Shown: positions 1 to 8,381 of the stretch, in pieces | How the letters are laid out: the number at the start of each line of letters is the position of its first letter | How positions within the stretch are numbered: the stretch's first letter is position 1 | Source of the DNA: CAVZCK01 sp963773735 | GTDB lineage: Bacteria; Pseudomonadota; Alphaproteobacteria; Rhizobiales; Rhodomicrobiaceae | Reading direction: 5' to 3' | Assembly (NCBI GenBank): GCA_963773735.1 | Contig: CAVZCK010000021.1 | Span: 744,001 to 808,000, forward strand | DNA length: 64,000 bases | Program-made: the position numbers and the translations under genes | Notes under the pieces: generated by a model | Seen by the model: only the letters and a program-made list of their open reading frames with translations | Database searches by the model: none | What the model was told of the DNA's origin: nothing

Positions 1-729
1 TGCATTCACAAACGAAATCCGCCCGTCGAAACCGGCGCGAAAAATGCCGATGGGCAGCTGGTCGAGCAGTTTGCGACATTCCCGGGCTCCATCGGCAAGG
101 GAGGTCTCGTGCTGGCGCTGCGCGGTGACGTCGGTAATGTCCCAAAGGCAGGCCCAGTCGCGTGAGACGCCGGCCTTCGGCCCCGGTACACGCTTGACCT
201 CAGCACGCAGCCAACGTGCGGCTCCCGGCGCGCCAAAAGCCTGAAAATCTTCGCTTGCGATCTCGCCGCGGCGCGCGGCCCGGATCAGCCGGAAGAGCGG
301 CTCGGAACCGCCGAAATGACGCACGAGCGCCAATTCCACACTGAACGGTGACGGATCGCCGCCCCCGACGAGCTGATGATAGGCCGGATTGACGTAAATC
401 GTCGAACCGTCGCGGCTGGTGATGGCGATGCCATGGCTTGCATGTTCTGCATAGCTACGCGCCAGATCCGGCGGCCCTGCGCTCGCTCTGACACCAAAAC
501 GCAAAAATCCTCCGGCCGCTGCAAACAGAGCCGCGACACCCAGTGCCGCAAAAAGGGCGAAAACGCCTAGGACGAGGGCTGCAGCCTGATCCTTCAGCAG
601 CACGGCGAGAAACACGCTCGACGCCATGGCCAAGGCAAGTCCCATCAGCCGGCGAGCCGGCGTGCGGTCCGGCTGCGGCCGGCTCAGAAATTGCGCTGCG
701 GTCTGCGCTCCCGTGCGGCTCACCGTCAT
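1..729 (-). CDS. cckA: Sensor hybrid histidine kinase CckA, N-terminal part (cut by window edge)
   Basis: CckA is the membrane kinase that, through ChpT, phosphorylates CtrA and CpdR in alphaproteobacterial cell-cycle control. The 243 visible codons run open to the window edge. Two hydrophobic segments lie at about residues 29-46 and 49-72. A PAS-like region follows at about 89-205, with the sub-motif ITSRDGSTIYVNPAYHQLVG. A second PAS begins near 221 (LLDQLPIGIFRAGFDG). The kinase core and receiver domain lie outside the window, so the name rests on this two-TM plus tandem-PAS architecture and on the divergent FliO-like neighbour, an arrangement I recall from related genomes. The start is the ATG at 729. 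Another large PAS hybrid kinase is the main alternative. Confidence 0.72.
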   Translation of the reverse strand, partial: MTVSRTGAQTAAQFLSRPQPDRTPARRLMGLALAMASSVFLAVLLKDQAAALVLGVFALFAALGVAALFAAAGGFLRFGVRASAGPPDLARSYAEHASHGIAITSRDGSTIYVNPAYHQLVGGGDPSPFSVELALVRHFGGSEPLFRLIRAARRGEIASEDFQAFGAPGAARWLRAEVKRVPGPKAGVSRDWACLWDITDVTAQRQHETSLADGARECRKLLDQLPIGIFRAGFDGRISFVNA

Positions 730-1000
730 GGGCTCTACCTAATCCGATTCTCCGGCCGCTTCTTAAGCTTTGCGCTCCAAGGCGTACCAAAATGAACAAG
801 CAGCGCGGGTCTGCAGCCACCGAGCGCACGCGCAGCGATCGGCTGACCGCAATGCTTCGAACTTAACAGTTAAAAATACCCGCAAGAGGCGATATACCGG
901 CATTAGGGGAAAAAGGCGATCCATGGACCGGCCGGGAGGGGCGGATGGGTTGCCGAGAATAAGAATTGCGCCGCTGGCGCATTGGGGAAAGGCTGAAACG

Positions 1001-1408
1001 ATGTCCGACAGCGTCATCTACGTCGTCACAATAACGCTTCTCGTCGCGCTGGCATTTCTTGCCTTCTGGATCGCGCGCCAGAGTCTTGGGTTTGATGGAA
1101 TGAAGCTGTTCCAAAGCAAGCCGCGGCGGCTCGGCCTCGTTGAAACGACCGCGATCGACGGGCGCCGGCGCCTGCTTCTCATCCGGCGGGACAATGTCGA
1201 GCATTTGATCATGACCGGCGGTCCGGTCGATGTCGTGATCGAGACGGGCATCCCATTGCGCCATCTGGCCGCGAACGGCCTCAGCGAGGCGCTCGACGCG
1301 TGCCGAGCATGGGCTCGGGACCGGCCACCAATCCTTCAGCTCCGAGGATGCGGCGCTCGTCTTCCAGCACGATCAGGCGAACTGACCGGCGATTGTTTCC
1401 CCCTCTGA
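1001..1408 (+). CDS. FliO-like membrane protein
   Basis: A 135-residue protein with one N-terminal membrane segment (about residues 5-24) followed by a short cytoplasmic domain. The stretch from about 45 to 85 (RLGLVETTAIDGRRRLLLIR, then the GGPVDVVIE motif) fits the FliO family, which assists assembly of the flagellar export gate. In this order such a gene often sits beside cckA, and none of its usual flagellar partners is visible here. The last ~50 residues look unlike the family: another frame from about position 1245 encodes a serine- and arginine-rich tail ending near 1479, so the 3' end may be frame-disturbed. An upstream in-frame start at 770 is unlikely. A role outside flagella is possible. 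Confidence 0.6.
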   Translation: MSDSVIYVVTITLLVALAFLAFWIARQSLGFDGMKLFQSKPRRLGLVETTAIDGRRRLLLIRRDNVEHLIMTGGPVDVVIETGIPLRHLAANGLSEALDACRAWARDRPPILQLRGCGARLPARSGELTGDCFPL

Positions 1409-1586
1409 TCACCGCGCATGCCGATCGTGGCGTCTCTTCATCGCTGATCGGCAGAGTTCCGTTCATCTTCGCGCTTTAGACTGGATGAGGAAGGCGATGG
1501 CTGGCCCGAGGCAAGTCAGCACAAAAGGCAGGCGATGGCGGCCCGATTGTCGCTTTCGGAGGACGCACCGAAGATAAGGGCGTGAC

Positions 1587-4403
1587 ATGGAAATTGCCGT
1601 CATCCTGGCCGTGGCACTCCTGCTCGCGCCTTATTTTTTCAGCGGCTGGGCTCTCTTGCGCGCCGGACGCCTCGAGCGCGCGGCCGAGGACTGGCGCCGC
1701 GAGCTTGACACTTTGCAAACGGCAGCCACCGCGCGTGACGACGAGATCGCCAGCCTGAGACGGCAATTGCGCGCGCTTCAGGGATTGCCGACCGAAACCG
1801 ACGCAACATTTGCCGAGCCTGCGCCGGCCGAGGCTGAGGCGGGCGCCGAGCCGGAAATGGCCGGGGCCGAGCCCGCGAGCTATCAGGAACGCTCCACCCG
1901 CGAAAGAGGCTGGCGAGCTTGGACGAAAGGCGGCCTCGAACGCCAATTCGGCGCCGTTCTGCCGGTCTGGATCGGCGGCATTGCGATCGCCTTTGCCGGC
2001 TTCTTCCTCGTCAAATACTCCATCGAAAACGACCTCATTGGGCCGCAAGCCCGGGTCGTCCTCGGCGGTCTTCTCGGCTTTGCGCTGCTAGCGGCGGCCC
2101 GCTGGGTCTCGCTGCGCATCCTGCGCCCAGACGGCCACCGCATCGCGCAGGCCCTCGCCGGAGCCGGCCTCGCCGTTCTTTACGTCTCCGTCTATGCCGC
2201 AACCTCGCTCTATCAGCTCGTGCCGCCGCTGTTCGGCTTCGCCGGATTGGCCGCGATCACCACGCTCGCCGTCATTCTCGCTCTGCGCCACGGACCGCCG
2301 GTCGCGCTGCTCGGCATGGTCGGCGGTTTCCTGACACCGGCTCTGATGGCCTCCGGCGAGCCCTCCGCCTTTCTGTTCTTTTCCTATCTCTATTTCGTCT
2401 TCGCCGCGGTGATGATCGTCATCCGCCGGAAAGGCTGGTGGATTCTTTCCTTTCCCGCCGTGCTTTTCGCTTTTGGCTGGGTGCTCACCTGGATTTTTTC
2501 CGGAACCGCCGCCAATGGCCAAAGCGTCTGGCTCGGCGTCTTCCTCGTCGCCGTTGCAGGGACGATCGTGGCCGCAACGCGCGGGCGCTATGTGGAGGAA
2601 ACCCAAAACATTGCGTCCTGGCGCGATGTTTTCTCCTGGCGCAACCGTGCGCTCGCGCTCAACATCGTCAGCCTTGCCGGGGCCATGGGGCTGATGGCGC
2701 TGATGGCGTTCGACGCGCGCTTCGGCCTCAACGACTGGGTGCTGTTCGCAGTGCTGGCGGTCGGCGCGGTCGGGCTCGCTTTTTTCGACACACCCCGCTA
2801 CGGCTTTGCGCCCTGGGCCGCCATGGCGATCAACGCCGTCATGCTTGCCGGATGGATGCCGGGCGGCGAACGCGAACTCGCGGTGGCTCTGAGCGCATTC
2901 GGCGCGCTCTACGTGACCAGCGGCTTTCTTCTGGTCTCAAGCGCGGTTGCGCCTCTGCTCTGGGCCGGCCTTTCGGCCGCGGCGGCGCTCGGCTATTATT
3001 TGATTGGCTTTTTCCGGCTAACCCCCTTGCCGCCGGCCCTGCCGCAGCCGCTTGCGATCGACATTCCGCCATCGCGCGAGCCGGTCGAGCCGCTCGTCGA
3101 GGGCGTCAAACAGGCGGCCGCAGCCATTCCGCATATCTGGGCGGTGCTCGCCATGGCGCTTTCTCTCCTGTTCTTCGGCGCCGCGCTTTGGGCCGCCCGG
3201 CGCTTGCCGCCATCGCTCGTGAAAGAGCGGGTGCTCGCAATCTATGCGCTGGCGACGACGGCCTTTCTTGCCCTCACATTCTTCATCGAGCTCGACCGCG
3301 AATTCCTCTCGGTCGCGATCGCCGCGGAGCTGCTCGCGGTTGCATGGGTGGCGACGAAAACGCAGATCAGCTCCCTGCGCCCCATCGCCGGCTTGCTCGG
3401 CATTGCCTTCGCCGTGCTGCTGTTTCCGCAGATCCTGCTGCTCGTCCAGCTTTCGCTCTACAGTATTCTCGGCATCGAATGGCATCTTCAGGCAAGCATC
3501 CCGATCGTCGACTATCCGAGCTTCCAGCTCGCGCTGCCGGCTGGAATGTTCCTGCTCGCGGCTTACACGCTGCGGCGCGCAGCGGACGGATTCCTGATCC
3601 GCACCCTCGAATTCGCGGCCGTCGCACTCATAGCGCTCTGGGGCTTCTATGCGACCGCCAAGCTCTTCCATCCCGGCGAAGACGTGCTGTTTGCCAAGGC
3701 CTCATTCTTCGAGCGCGGCGTCATCACCAATGTGCTCTTCCTCTTCGGCCTTGGCTGTCTCGTCATCGGACGGCTGTTCGGGCAAATCGCCTTCTTTCAA
3801 TGCGGTGCGCTTCTCGTCGCCATCGCATTGTTCCGCATTTTCTATTTCGATCTGATCACTCGTAACCCGCTCTGGTATGGTGGCGAGGTCGCCGGCGTCA
3901 CATTCTTCGATGCGCTCACGGTGACATTCGGCCTGCCGATCCTGTGGGCATGGCTTGCCTCGGCGGAAATCGGTGCTGCCGCAAAGGACCGCTGGCTGAT
4001 CGCTCTCGCTAAGACAGGACGCGCGCTGATGCTGATCTTCGCCTTCGCCTGGATCAGCCTGGAGGTCCGCAAGCTCTATCACGGCGCTGTGCTCGCCGGC
4101 CCGGCCCCGACGGACGCCGAATTCTACAGCTATTCAGCCGCCTGGCTCGTCTTCGCCCTCACGCTCTTGTTTTACGGGACGCTCAAGGGCAGCCAGCTTC
4201 TGCGCTACGCTTCGCTCACCGTACTGCTGGTGACCGTAAGCAAGGTCTTCCTGCTCGACGCCGGCAGCCTGACAGGGCTCTACCGCGTCTTCTCGTTCCT
4301 TGGCCTCGGGCTGAGCCTGCTTGCGATCAGCTATTTTTACGGGCGTTTCGTCTTCGGCGGGCGGGGTAGCGATCCGGCCGGCGAGGCCGCAGCCTCACCC
4401 TAA
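1587..4403 (+). CDS. DUF2339 multi-spanning membrane protein
   Basis: A 938-residue integral membrane protein. It has an N-terminal hydrophobic segment (residues 1-24), a charged coiled-coil stretch (about 27-62), an Ala/Glu-rich linker (about 68-100), and then more than 20 predicted membrane helices to the C-terminus. This is the usual arrangement of DUF2339 proteins, whose function is unknown. I see no catalytic motif. It is transcribed alone, convergent with the DUF192 gene 12 bp downstream. The ATG at 1587 follows directly on an upstream stretch without coding signal. The GC-rich gene gives very long spurious open frames in other phases. Confidence 0.85.
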   Translation: MEIAVILAVALLLAPYFFSGWALLRAGRLERAAEDWRRELDTLQTAATARDDEIASLRRQLRALQGLPTETDATFAEPAPAEAEAGAEPEMAGAEPASYQERSTRERGWRAWTKGGLERQFGAVLPVWIGGIAIAFAGFFLVKYSIENDLIGPQARVVLGGLLGFALLAAARWVSLRILRPDGHRIAQALAGAGLAVLYVSVYAATSLYQLVPPLFGFAGLAAITTLAVILALRHGPPVALLGMVGGFLTPALMASGEPSAFLFFSYLYFVFAAVMIVIRRKGWWILSFPAVLFAFGWVLTWIFSGTAANGQSVWLGVFLVAVAGTIVAATRGRYVEETQNIASWRDVFSWRNRALALNIVSLAGAMGLMALMAFDARFGLNDWVLFAVLAVGAVGLAFFDTPRYGFAPWAAMAINAVMLAGWMPGGERELAVALSAFGALYVTSGFLLVSSAVAPLLWAGLSAAAALGYYLIGFFRLTPLPPALPQPLAIDIPPSREPVEPLVEGVKQAAAAIPHIWAVLAMALSLLFFGAALWAARRLPPSLVKERVLAIYALATTAFLALTFFIELDREFLSVAIAAELLAVAWVATKTQISSLRPIAGLLGIAFAVLLFPQILLLVQLSLYSILGIEWHLQASIPIVDYPSFQLALPAGMFLLAAYTLRRAADGFLIRTLEFAAVALIALWGFYATAKLFHPGEDVLFAKASFFERGVITNVLFLFGLGCLVIGRLFGQIAFFQCGALLVAIALFRIFYFDLITRNPLWYGGEVAGVTFFDALTVTFGLPILWAWLASAEIGAAAKDRWLIALAKTGRALMLIFAFAWISLEVRKLYHGAVLAGPAPTDAEFYSYSAAWLVFALTLLFYGTLKGSQLLRYASLTVLLVTVSKVFLLDAGSLTGLYRVFSFLGLGLSLLAISYFYGRFVFGGRGSDPAGEAAASP

Positions 4404-4415
4404 GAGCGATCCGGC

Positions 4416-4928
4416 TTATTGAAATGCCGGATAGAGCACTTTGTCGCCGGGCTTCAGACCCAGGCGCTCGGCGCTCCCGGCCATCATCTCGATCACGGCG
4501 CGCACCTTGCCGCCTAAGTCGATGACACGCTCCGACAGGGGCTCGGTGTCGGTTTCGATGCGATGGATCACGCCGTTGCTGCGGACGAAGATCATGTCGA
4601 GCGGAATGTAGGTGTTCTTCATCCACATCGTGATCACCTCATCATCCGCATAGACGAAGATCATCCCTTCATCGGCGCCGATGGATCGGCGAAACATCAG
4701 GCCGGTGGTGCGCGCCTGTTCCGTATCGGCGACCTCGACGGTGATGGTGTGCTTTCCATTCGCCGTGACGAAGGTGAGGGGCTGCTTCTCGAGCGCGGTC
4801 GCGTGGACTTCGGCGATCATCCCGGACACAAAAACAAGCAGGGCAGCAAACGCTGCCCTGCCGAACTTTTTGACTGACGCGACTGAGATCACGTCAGTGC
4901 GACGTAGGGAAAGTCGAGGCCACCCCAT
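4416..4928 (-). CDS. DUF192 secreted protein
   Basis: A 170-residue protein of the DUF192 family. A basic N-terminus and a hydrophobic segment (about residues 24-42, ending near VHA) look like a signal peptide. The domain follows, with typical blocks TGLMFRRSI, MWMKNTYIPLDMIFV and MMAGSAERLGLKPGD. Members are small periplasmic proteins of unknown role. The ATG at 4928 has GGAG/GAGG about 6 bases upstream but lies within the last 35 bases of the cold-shock gene; a GTG at 4892, just after that gene's stop, is the alternative. The overlap suggests co-transcription with the cold-shock gene, a pairing I recall from other Hyphomicrobiales. Confidence 0.85.
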   Translation of the reverse strand: MGWPRLSLRRTDVISVASVKKFGRAAFAALLVFVSGMIAEVHATALEKQPLTFVTANGKHTITVEVADTEQARTTGLMFRRSIGADEGMIFVYADDEVITMWMKNTYIPLDMIFVRSNGVIHRIETDTEPLSERVIDLGGKVRAVIEMMAGSAERLGLKPGDKVLYPAFQ

Positions 4929-5472
4929 CGGGCCTCAACTCCGCCGCCATCAATCCCTTCTCACCATGGCCATAGCGCACCAGCACAGTCTGGCCTGGGC
5001 GAAGCTCGGCGAAACCGAAGCGGCGCAATGTTTCCATATGAACAAAGATATCTTCCGTGCCTTCACCGCGGGTCAGGAAACCGAAACCCTTGATGCGGTT
5101 GAACCATTTCACCATGGCGCGCTGCCAATCGCTTTCCGCGTTCACGGTCACATGAGTCCGTTGCGGCAATTGCGACGGATGGATGGCCGTGCTCTCGTCC
5201 ATGCCGAGAACCCGGAAGGCCTGAAGCCCACGGTCGCGCTGAGTGACTTCGCAGACCACGCGCGCGCCCTCATACGCAGTCTGATACCCGTCACGGCGCA
5301 AGACCGTCACATGCAGGAGAATATCTGGCATGCCATTGTCAGGGACGATGAAACCGTAGCCCTTTGATGCATCGAACCATTTAATCTGACCAGCGACGAC
5401 GGTTACATCGACCCCGGACTGTTCGGAGGTTTGACCGAACGATGAGACGACTGGAGGTAATTTGTCCCCCAT
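4894..5472 (-). CDS. Cold-shock protein with two CSD domains
   Basis: A 192-residue protein carrying two cold-shock domains in tandem. The first, about residues 27-90, has the RNP1-like block KGYGFIV and an RNP2-like DILLHVTVL. The second, about 117-180, has KGFGFLT and DIFVHMETL. Such double-CSD proteins bind single-stranded RNA and DNA and are common in Hyphomicrobiales, where single-domain CspA paralogues of about 70 residues also occur. The first domain is the more divergent. The gene is preceded by a long, AT-richer leader and is followed by an overlapping DUF192 gene. Function is inferred from the family; whether it is cold-induced cannot be read from the sequence. Confidence 0.9.
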   Translation of the reverse strand: MGDKLPPVVSSFGQTSEQSGVDVTVVAGQIKWFDASKGYGFIVPDNGMPDILLHVTVLRRDGYQTAYEGARVVCEVTQRDRGLQAFRVLGMDESTAIHPSQLPQRTHVTVNAESDWQRAMVKWFNRIKGFGFLTRGEGTEDIFVHMETLRRFGFAELRPGQTVLVRYGHGEKGLMAAELRPDGVASTFPTSH

Positions 5473-6023
5473 TTTGTGATCCCCCGCTTTACTTCACTGT
5501 TGTACCTATTTGCTCGACCAAGTCTTCCGCCGTTACCGGGTCTTCGCAAATCGTTAATGAAACATACCATTCGACGGAACGCTTACCAGCGAAATTTCCG
5601 CTAGACTGGATAACTCTGCTGGCGAATGGGCCAAAGCCGGCTCTGGCCGTCGACATACCGTGGTCATAAACCATTGATTCGCTTTTCTTTTTTCTTGTCA
5701 CTCCTTACTTCCGGCGACGGCCTCCGCGGAGGCAATACACGCGGCGACACGTACCGGGTAACCCCTTATACAACTCAAGCGTGTGCTATTGAAACGCTTT
5801 TTTCACAAATCACAGCCTTCGCACAGGCCGTTTGCTCGCCGCCAATCCCCACGTGAGTTGCCGATGATTCGGTCCGGATGGGGCGGAAATATGGTTAACC
5901 GCCACTTTCCACCGCTGCCGTCTTTCTCTGGGGATCTAACGAATTTTTGAATTGCCTTGTGCATTGCTTAAGCACACCGCACCTCGGTAAAGTCCGCTGG
6001 AAGCAGCCAGCGGAGAGGTTCTC
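5473..6023. promoter_or_regulatory. Divergent intergenic region (cold-shock gene / gloA)
   Basis: About 550 bp without a convincing gene, between the divergent cold-shock and glyoxalase genes. Base composition is clearly lower in GC than the flanks, as expected for promoters and a long cold-shock leader. A 70-codon open frame on the minus strand (5489-5701) exists, but its third-codon-position GC is low and it resembles nothing I recognise, so I treat it as leader rather than gene. A short run of six bases around 5685-5695 is thymine-rich. No terminator or clear operator was found. Confidence 0.5.
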
Positions 6024-6443
6024 ATGAAATATCTGCACACGATGGTGCGTATCACCGATGTCGATGCGTCCGTCGATTTTTATTGCAACAAGCTCGGGCT
6101 CAAGGAAATCCGGCGGGCGGACAATGAGAAGGGCCGTTACACGCTAATCTTCCTGGCCGCGCCGGGCGATAAATCCGCACAAATCGAACTCACCTATAAT
6201 TGGGATCCCGAGAGCTATTCGGGAGGCCGCAATTTCGGTCATCTCGCCTATGCGGTCGACAATATCTACGAAACCTGCGACCGGCTGATGAAGGCCGGTG
6301 TGACCATCAACCGTCCACCGCGCGACGGGCGCATGGCGTTCGTCCGCTCGCCCGACAAGATTTCGATCGAGCTGCTGCAAAAGGGCCAGGCTCTGCCGCC
6401 GCAGGAACCCTGGCTTTCCATGCCGAATACGGGCGAATGGTAG
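6024..6443 (+). CDS. gloA: Lactoylglutathione lyase (glyoxalase I)
   Basis: Isomerises the hemithioacetal of methylglyoxal and glutathione to S-lactoylglutathione in the cytoplasm. The 139-residue protein has the normal family length and a vicinal-oxygen-chelate fold signature. Candidate metal ligands are H5, E55, H73 (in FGHLAYAVDN) and E116 (in ISIELLQ), at almost the same positions as H5, E56, H74 and E122 of the E. coli nickel enzyme. The length and lack of insert helices point to the Ni/Co class rather than the Zn class. GGAGAGG lies about 8 bases before the ATG. It is monocistronic, divergent from the cold-shock gene. Confidence 0.93.
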   Translation: MKYLHTMVRITDVDASVDFYCNKLGLKEIRRADNEKGRYTLIFLAAPGDKSAQIELTYNWDPESYSGGRNFGHLAYAVDNIYETCDRLMKAGVTINRPPRDGRMAFVRSPDKISIELLQKGQALPPQEPWLSMPNTGEW

Positions 6444-6589
6444 GCGGCGGTGCCAGCCGAAATTTTGCAGTGGCATATCATCGCCGACACAAATGCGCGC
6501 GGAGTAGGACCGTGGCCGCAGCTCCCCGCGCTCCAAGAACTTTCAGCGGGCCTCAAAAAAGCCGTTGAACCTTAGTCCGAAAATGTGCA

Positions 6590-6613
6590 CGGAGCCTTGA
6601 TCTGAAGGCTCCG
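6590..6613 (+). terminator. Stem-loop between gloA and yceI
   Basis: A perfect 9-bp inverted repeat, CGGAGCCTT and AAGGCTCCG, with a 6-base loop. It lies 147 bp after gloA and about 60 bp before yceI. The downstream tract is only weakly T-rich (CTTCCTCGTTTCC), so it could be a poor intrinsic terminator or part of the yceI leader. Confidence 0.4.
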
Positions 6614-6675
6614 CTTCCTCGTTTCCTTTCTGACCGCCGTGGCTCTGCGGCATGCACTCGTTCAAGGATGGCGTC

Positions 6676-7281
6676 ATGTTGCGTTTGTTCCCGCGTTTCC
6701 TCACCTTATTCCGGCTTCTGATGCTTCTGGGGCTCGTGGTGCCGCTCTTTGCGGCCTTCAGCACCCCCGCTGCGGCGCAAGAATGGGCGATCAACAAGGA
6801 GAAGAGCCGGATCATGTTCGAGGTCGACGCCGGCGGACAAGCGTTTGGCGGTCAGTTCGATCAGTTCGAGGCCGAAATCCATTTCGATCGGCAGCATCTC
6901 GACATGACGGAAATTTCGGCCGCCATCGACATGAATACGGTCAACACCGGCCAGTCGAAGGTCAACGACGCTCTGATGGGGCAAGAGTGGTTCGATACCC
7001 AGACCTATCCCTCTGCCGGCTTCAAAGCGACATCGATTACGGCCGGGACCAGCGAAAATAGCTACGTTCTGCAAGGCAACCTGACCATCAAAGGCAAGAC
7101 GAAGCCGCTCACGATTCCGTTTACCCTCGCGGTCGATGAGGGAGACGCCAATGCAAAGGGCGAGACGGCTATCAGCCGGCGGGACTTCGGCATCGGCCCG
7201 GACGGCCCGGTCTCCGGTTTCGTGATCGGCGATCTCGTCAAGATCAAGCTCGACCTCGTCGCGACGCGTCTCGACAACTGA
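6676..7281 (+). CDS. YceI family periplasmic lipid-binding-like protein
   Basis: A 201-residue exported protein. A signal peptide runs to about residue 35 with a likely cleavage after AAA. The mature part is a YceI lipocalin-like beta-barrel: it opens with EWAINKEKSRIMFEVDAGG and contains the family blocks LDMTEISAAIDMNTVNTG and GNLTIKGKTKPLTIPF. YceI proteins bind polyisoprenoid or amide-type amphiphiles in a hydrophobic cavity; the ligand here is unknown. A stop-proximal motif SRRDFGIGPDGPVSGFVIGD is typical of the family. The ATG at 6676 is preferred; an in-frame ATG at 6652 would add eight residues. Monocistronic, with no cytochrome b561 partner alongside. Confidence 0.88.
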   Translation: MLRLFPRFLTLFRLLMLLGLVVPLFAAFSTPAAAQEWAINKEKSRIMFEVDAGGQAFGGQFDQFEAEIHFDRQHLDMTEISAAIDMNTVNTGQSKVNDALMGQEWFDTQTYPSAGFKATSITAGTSENSYVLQGNLTIKGKTKPLTIPFTLAVDEGDANAKGETAISRRDFGIGPDGPVSGFVIGDLVKIKLDLVATRLDN

Positions 7282-7495
7282 CGTTGGCGAGGACAGGGCT
7301 TTTCCGGTCAGGCCGCATGAAATCGTGACCGATCGCGCGGCAGACTGGCCCGCAAGCCGCATCGGCCTCCGCAGAAGGCCTTATGCCAGTGCCCGGCGCC
7401 ATGATTTAACTTAAAATCGAGCCAAACTTTGAGAAACCTGCGGACCGGTCTAGAATTAACTGCTTGTTAACTTTGCGACGGCGAACGAGGCCGCT

Positions 7496-8261
7496 GTGCT
7501 GGAAATGGTCGAGAGATTGCTGGCAGCGCTGATCATCCTTGCGATGCTGGTCCTGATCATGTTCATCGCCTTTTCCACGCCTGACAACAGCCCTCGCGGC
7601 CCCTACCCCTACGCGAAGGACGATAGTACCGCGCCAGGTGGAGACCTTGCCAAGCCGCCCGCGCAGCCCGAAAAGCCGGCACAGAAGGCCGAAGAGCCTG
7701 CAACGCAAGCTCCGCCGACCGCCACCGAGCCCGGCAAGACCGCGCAGAGCCGAGCCAAAAACGCAAAACGGAAATCCGGTGGTGCCGGAGCCAACCACGC
7801 CGCCGATGGGGCCAAAGGCGGTAGCGCCGCAACCGGAGAAAGCGCAGCCGGAGAAGAAGCCTGAGCCGGAGACAAAAATTGCCGAGCCCGCCAAGCCGAA
7901 GCCAGTCGAGCCGAAGCCCGCAGAGTCTCAGCGCGAGCAGGCTCTCAAGGATCAGGAGAGGATGCAAAGCTATCAGGACAGGACGCCGAGCTACAAAGTC
8001 CAGCCCCGGCCCAAGCCCGTCGCGCCGGCGCCCGAGCAGGCGTTCAAGGACCAGTCCAAGGTGCCGATCCCCAAGAACCTGCCCCCGCCGAAGCCGACCC
8101 GGGCATATAAGGCTGCCAGGCTTCAGTACAACGATATTGACAAGACCGAAAGATACCGCCGGCAGCCCTATTTCACGCGAGAGCCGAACCCGAATGATCA
8201 GATCGGCGGCTATATAAGGCGGATGCAATATCGCGACCGCTGGTACGCCCCTATATTATGA
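7496..8261 (+). CDS. Proline/lysine-rich single-TM protein, interrupted by a frameshift
   Basis: Two open frames join into one protein of about 255 residues. The first (7496-7864, GTG start, or ATG at 7505) has a strong membrane helix at about residues 5-27 and then a Pro/Ala/Lys-rich stretch. The second (to 8261) continues in the next frame with repeated PKP/EP motifs, such as EPAKPKPVEPKPAE, and ends in a basic, tyrosine-rich tail (YIRRMQYRDRWYAPIL). The switch falls between about 7740 and 7790, where AAAAA at 7757-7761 and other short runs lie, and needs one extra base removed. The layout recalls TonB-like or other periplasm-spanning linkers, but no TonB C-terminal domain is seen. Function unknown. 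Confidence 0.55.
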
Positions 8262-8381
8262 CGAACGCGTCCGCTGCGACTGCAACGCGCCCCGGCCCTA
8301 CTGGGCGCGGCCGGCGCCGAACTGTCCGGACGACTGAGACGCCCTGCCGTCTGGCAGCCGTCCGCGCGGCCTCGCACCGCC

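Noticed and set aside
1919..3865. 648-codon frame in another phase of the DUF2339 gene
   Set aside because: Arg- and Pro-rich shadow of a real membrane protein gene.
5489..5701. 70-codon frame before the cold-shock gene
   Set aside because: Low third-position GC, unlike the genes around it; no family match I can recall.
7496..8261. Programmed +1 frameshifting as an explanation for the split gene
   Set aside because: Fourteen other sites show the same kind of shift in unrelated genes, so error is far more likely than recoding.
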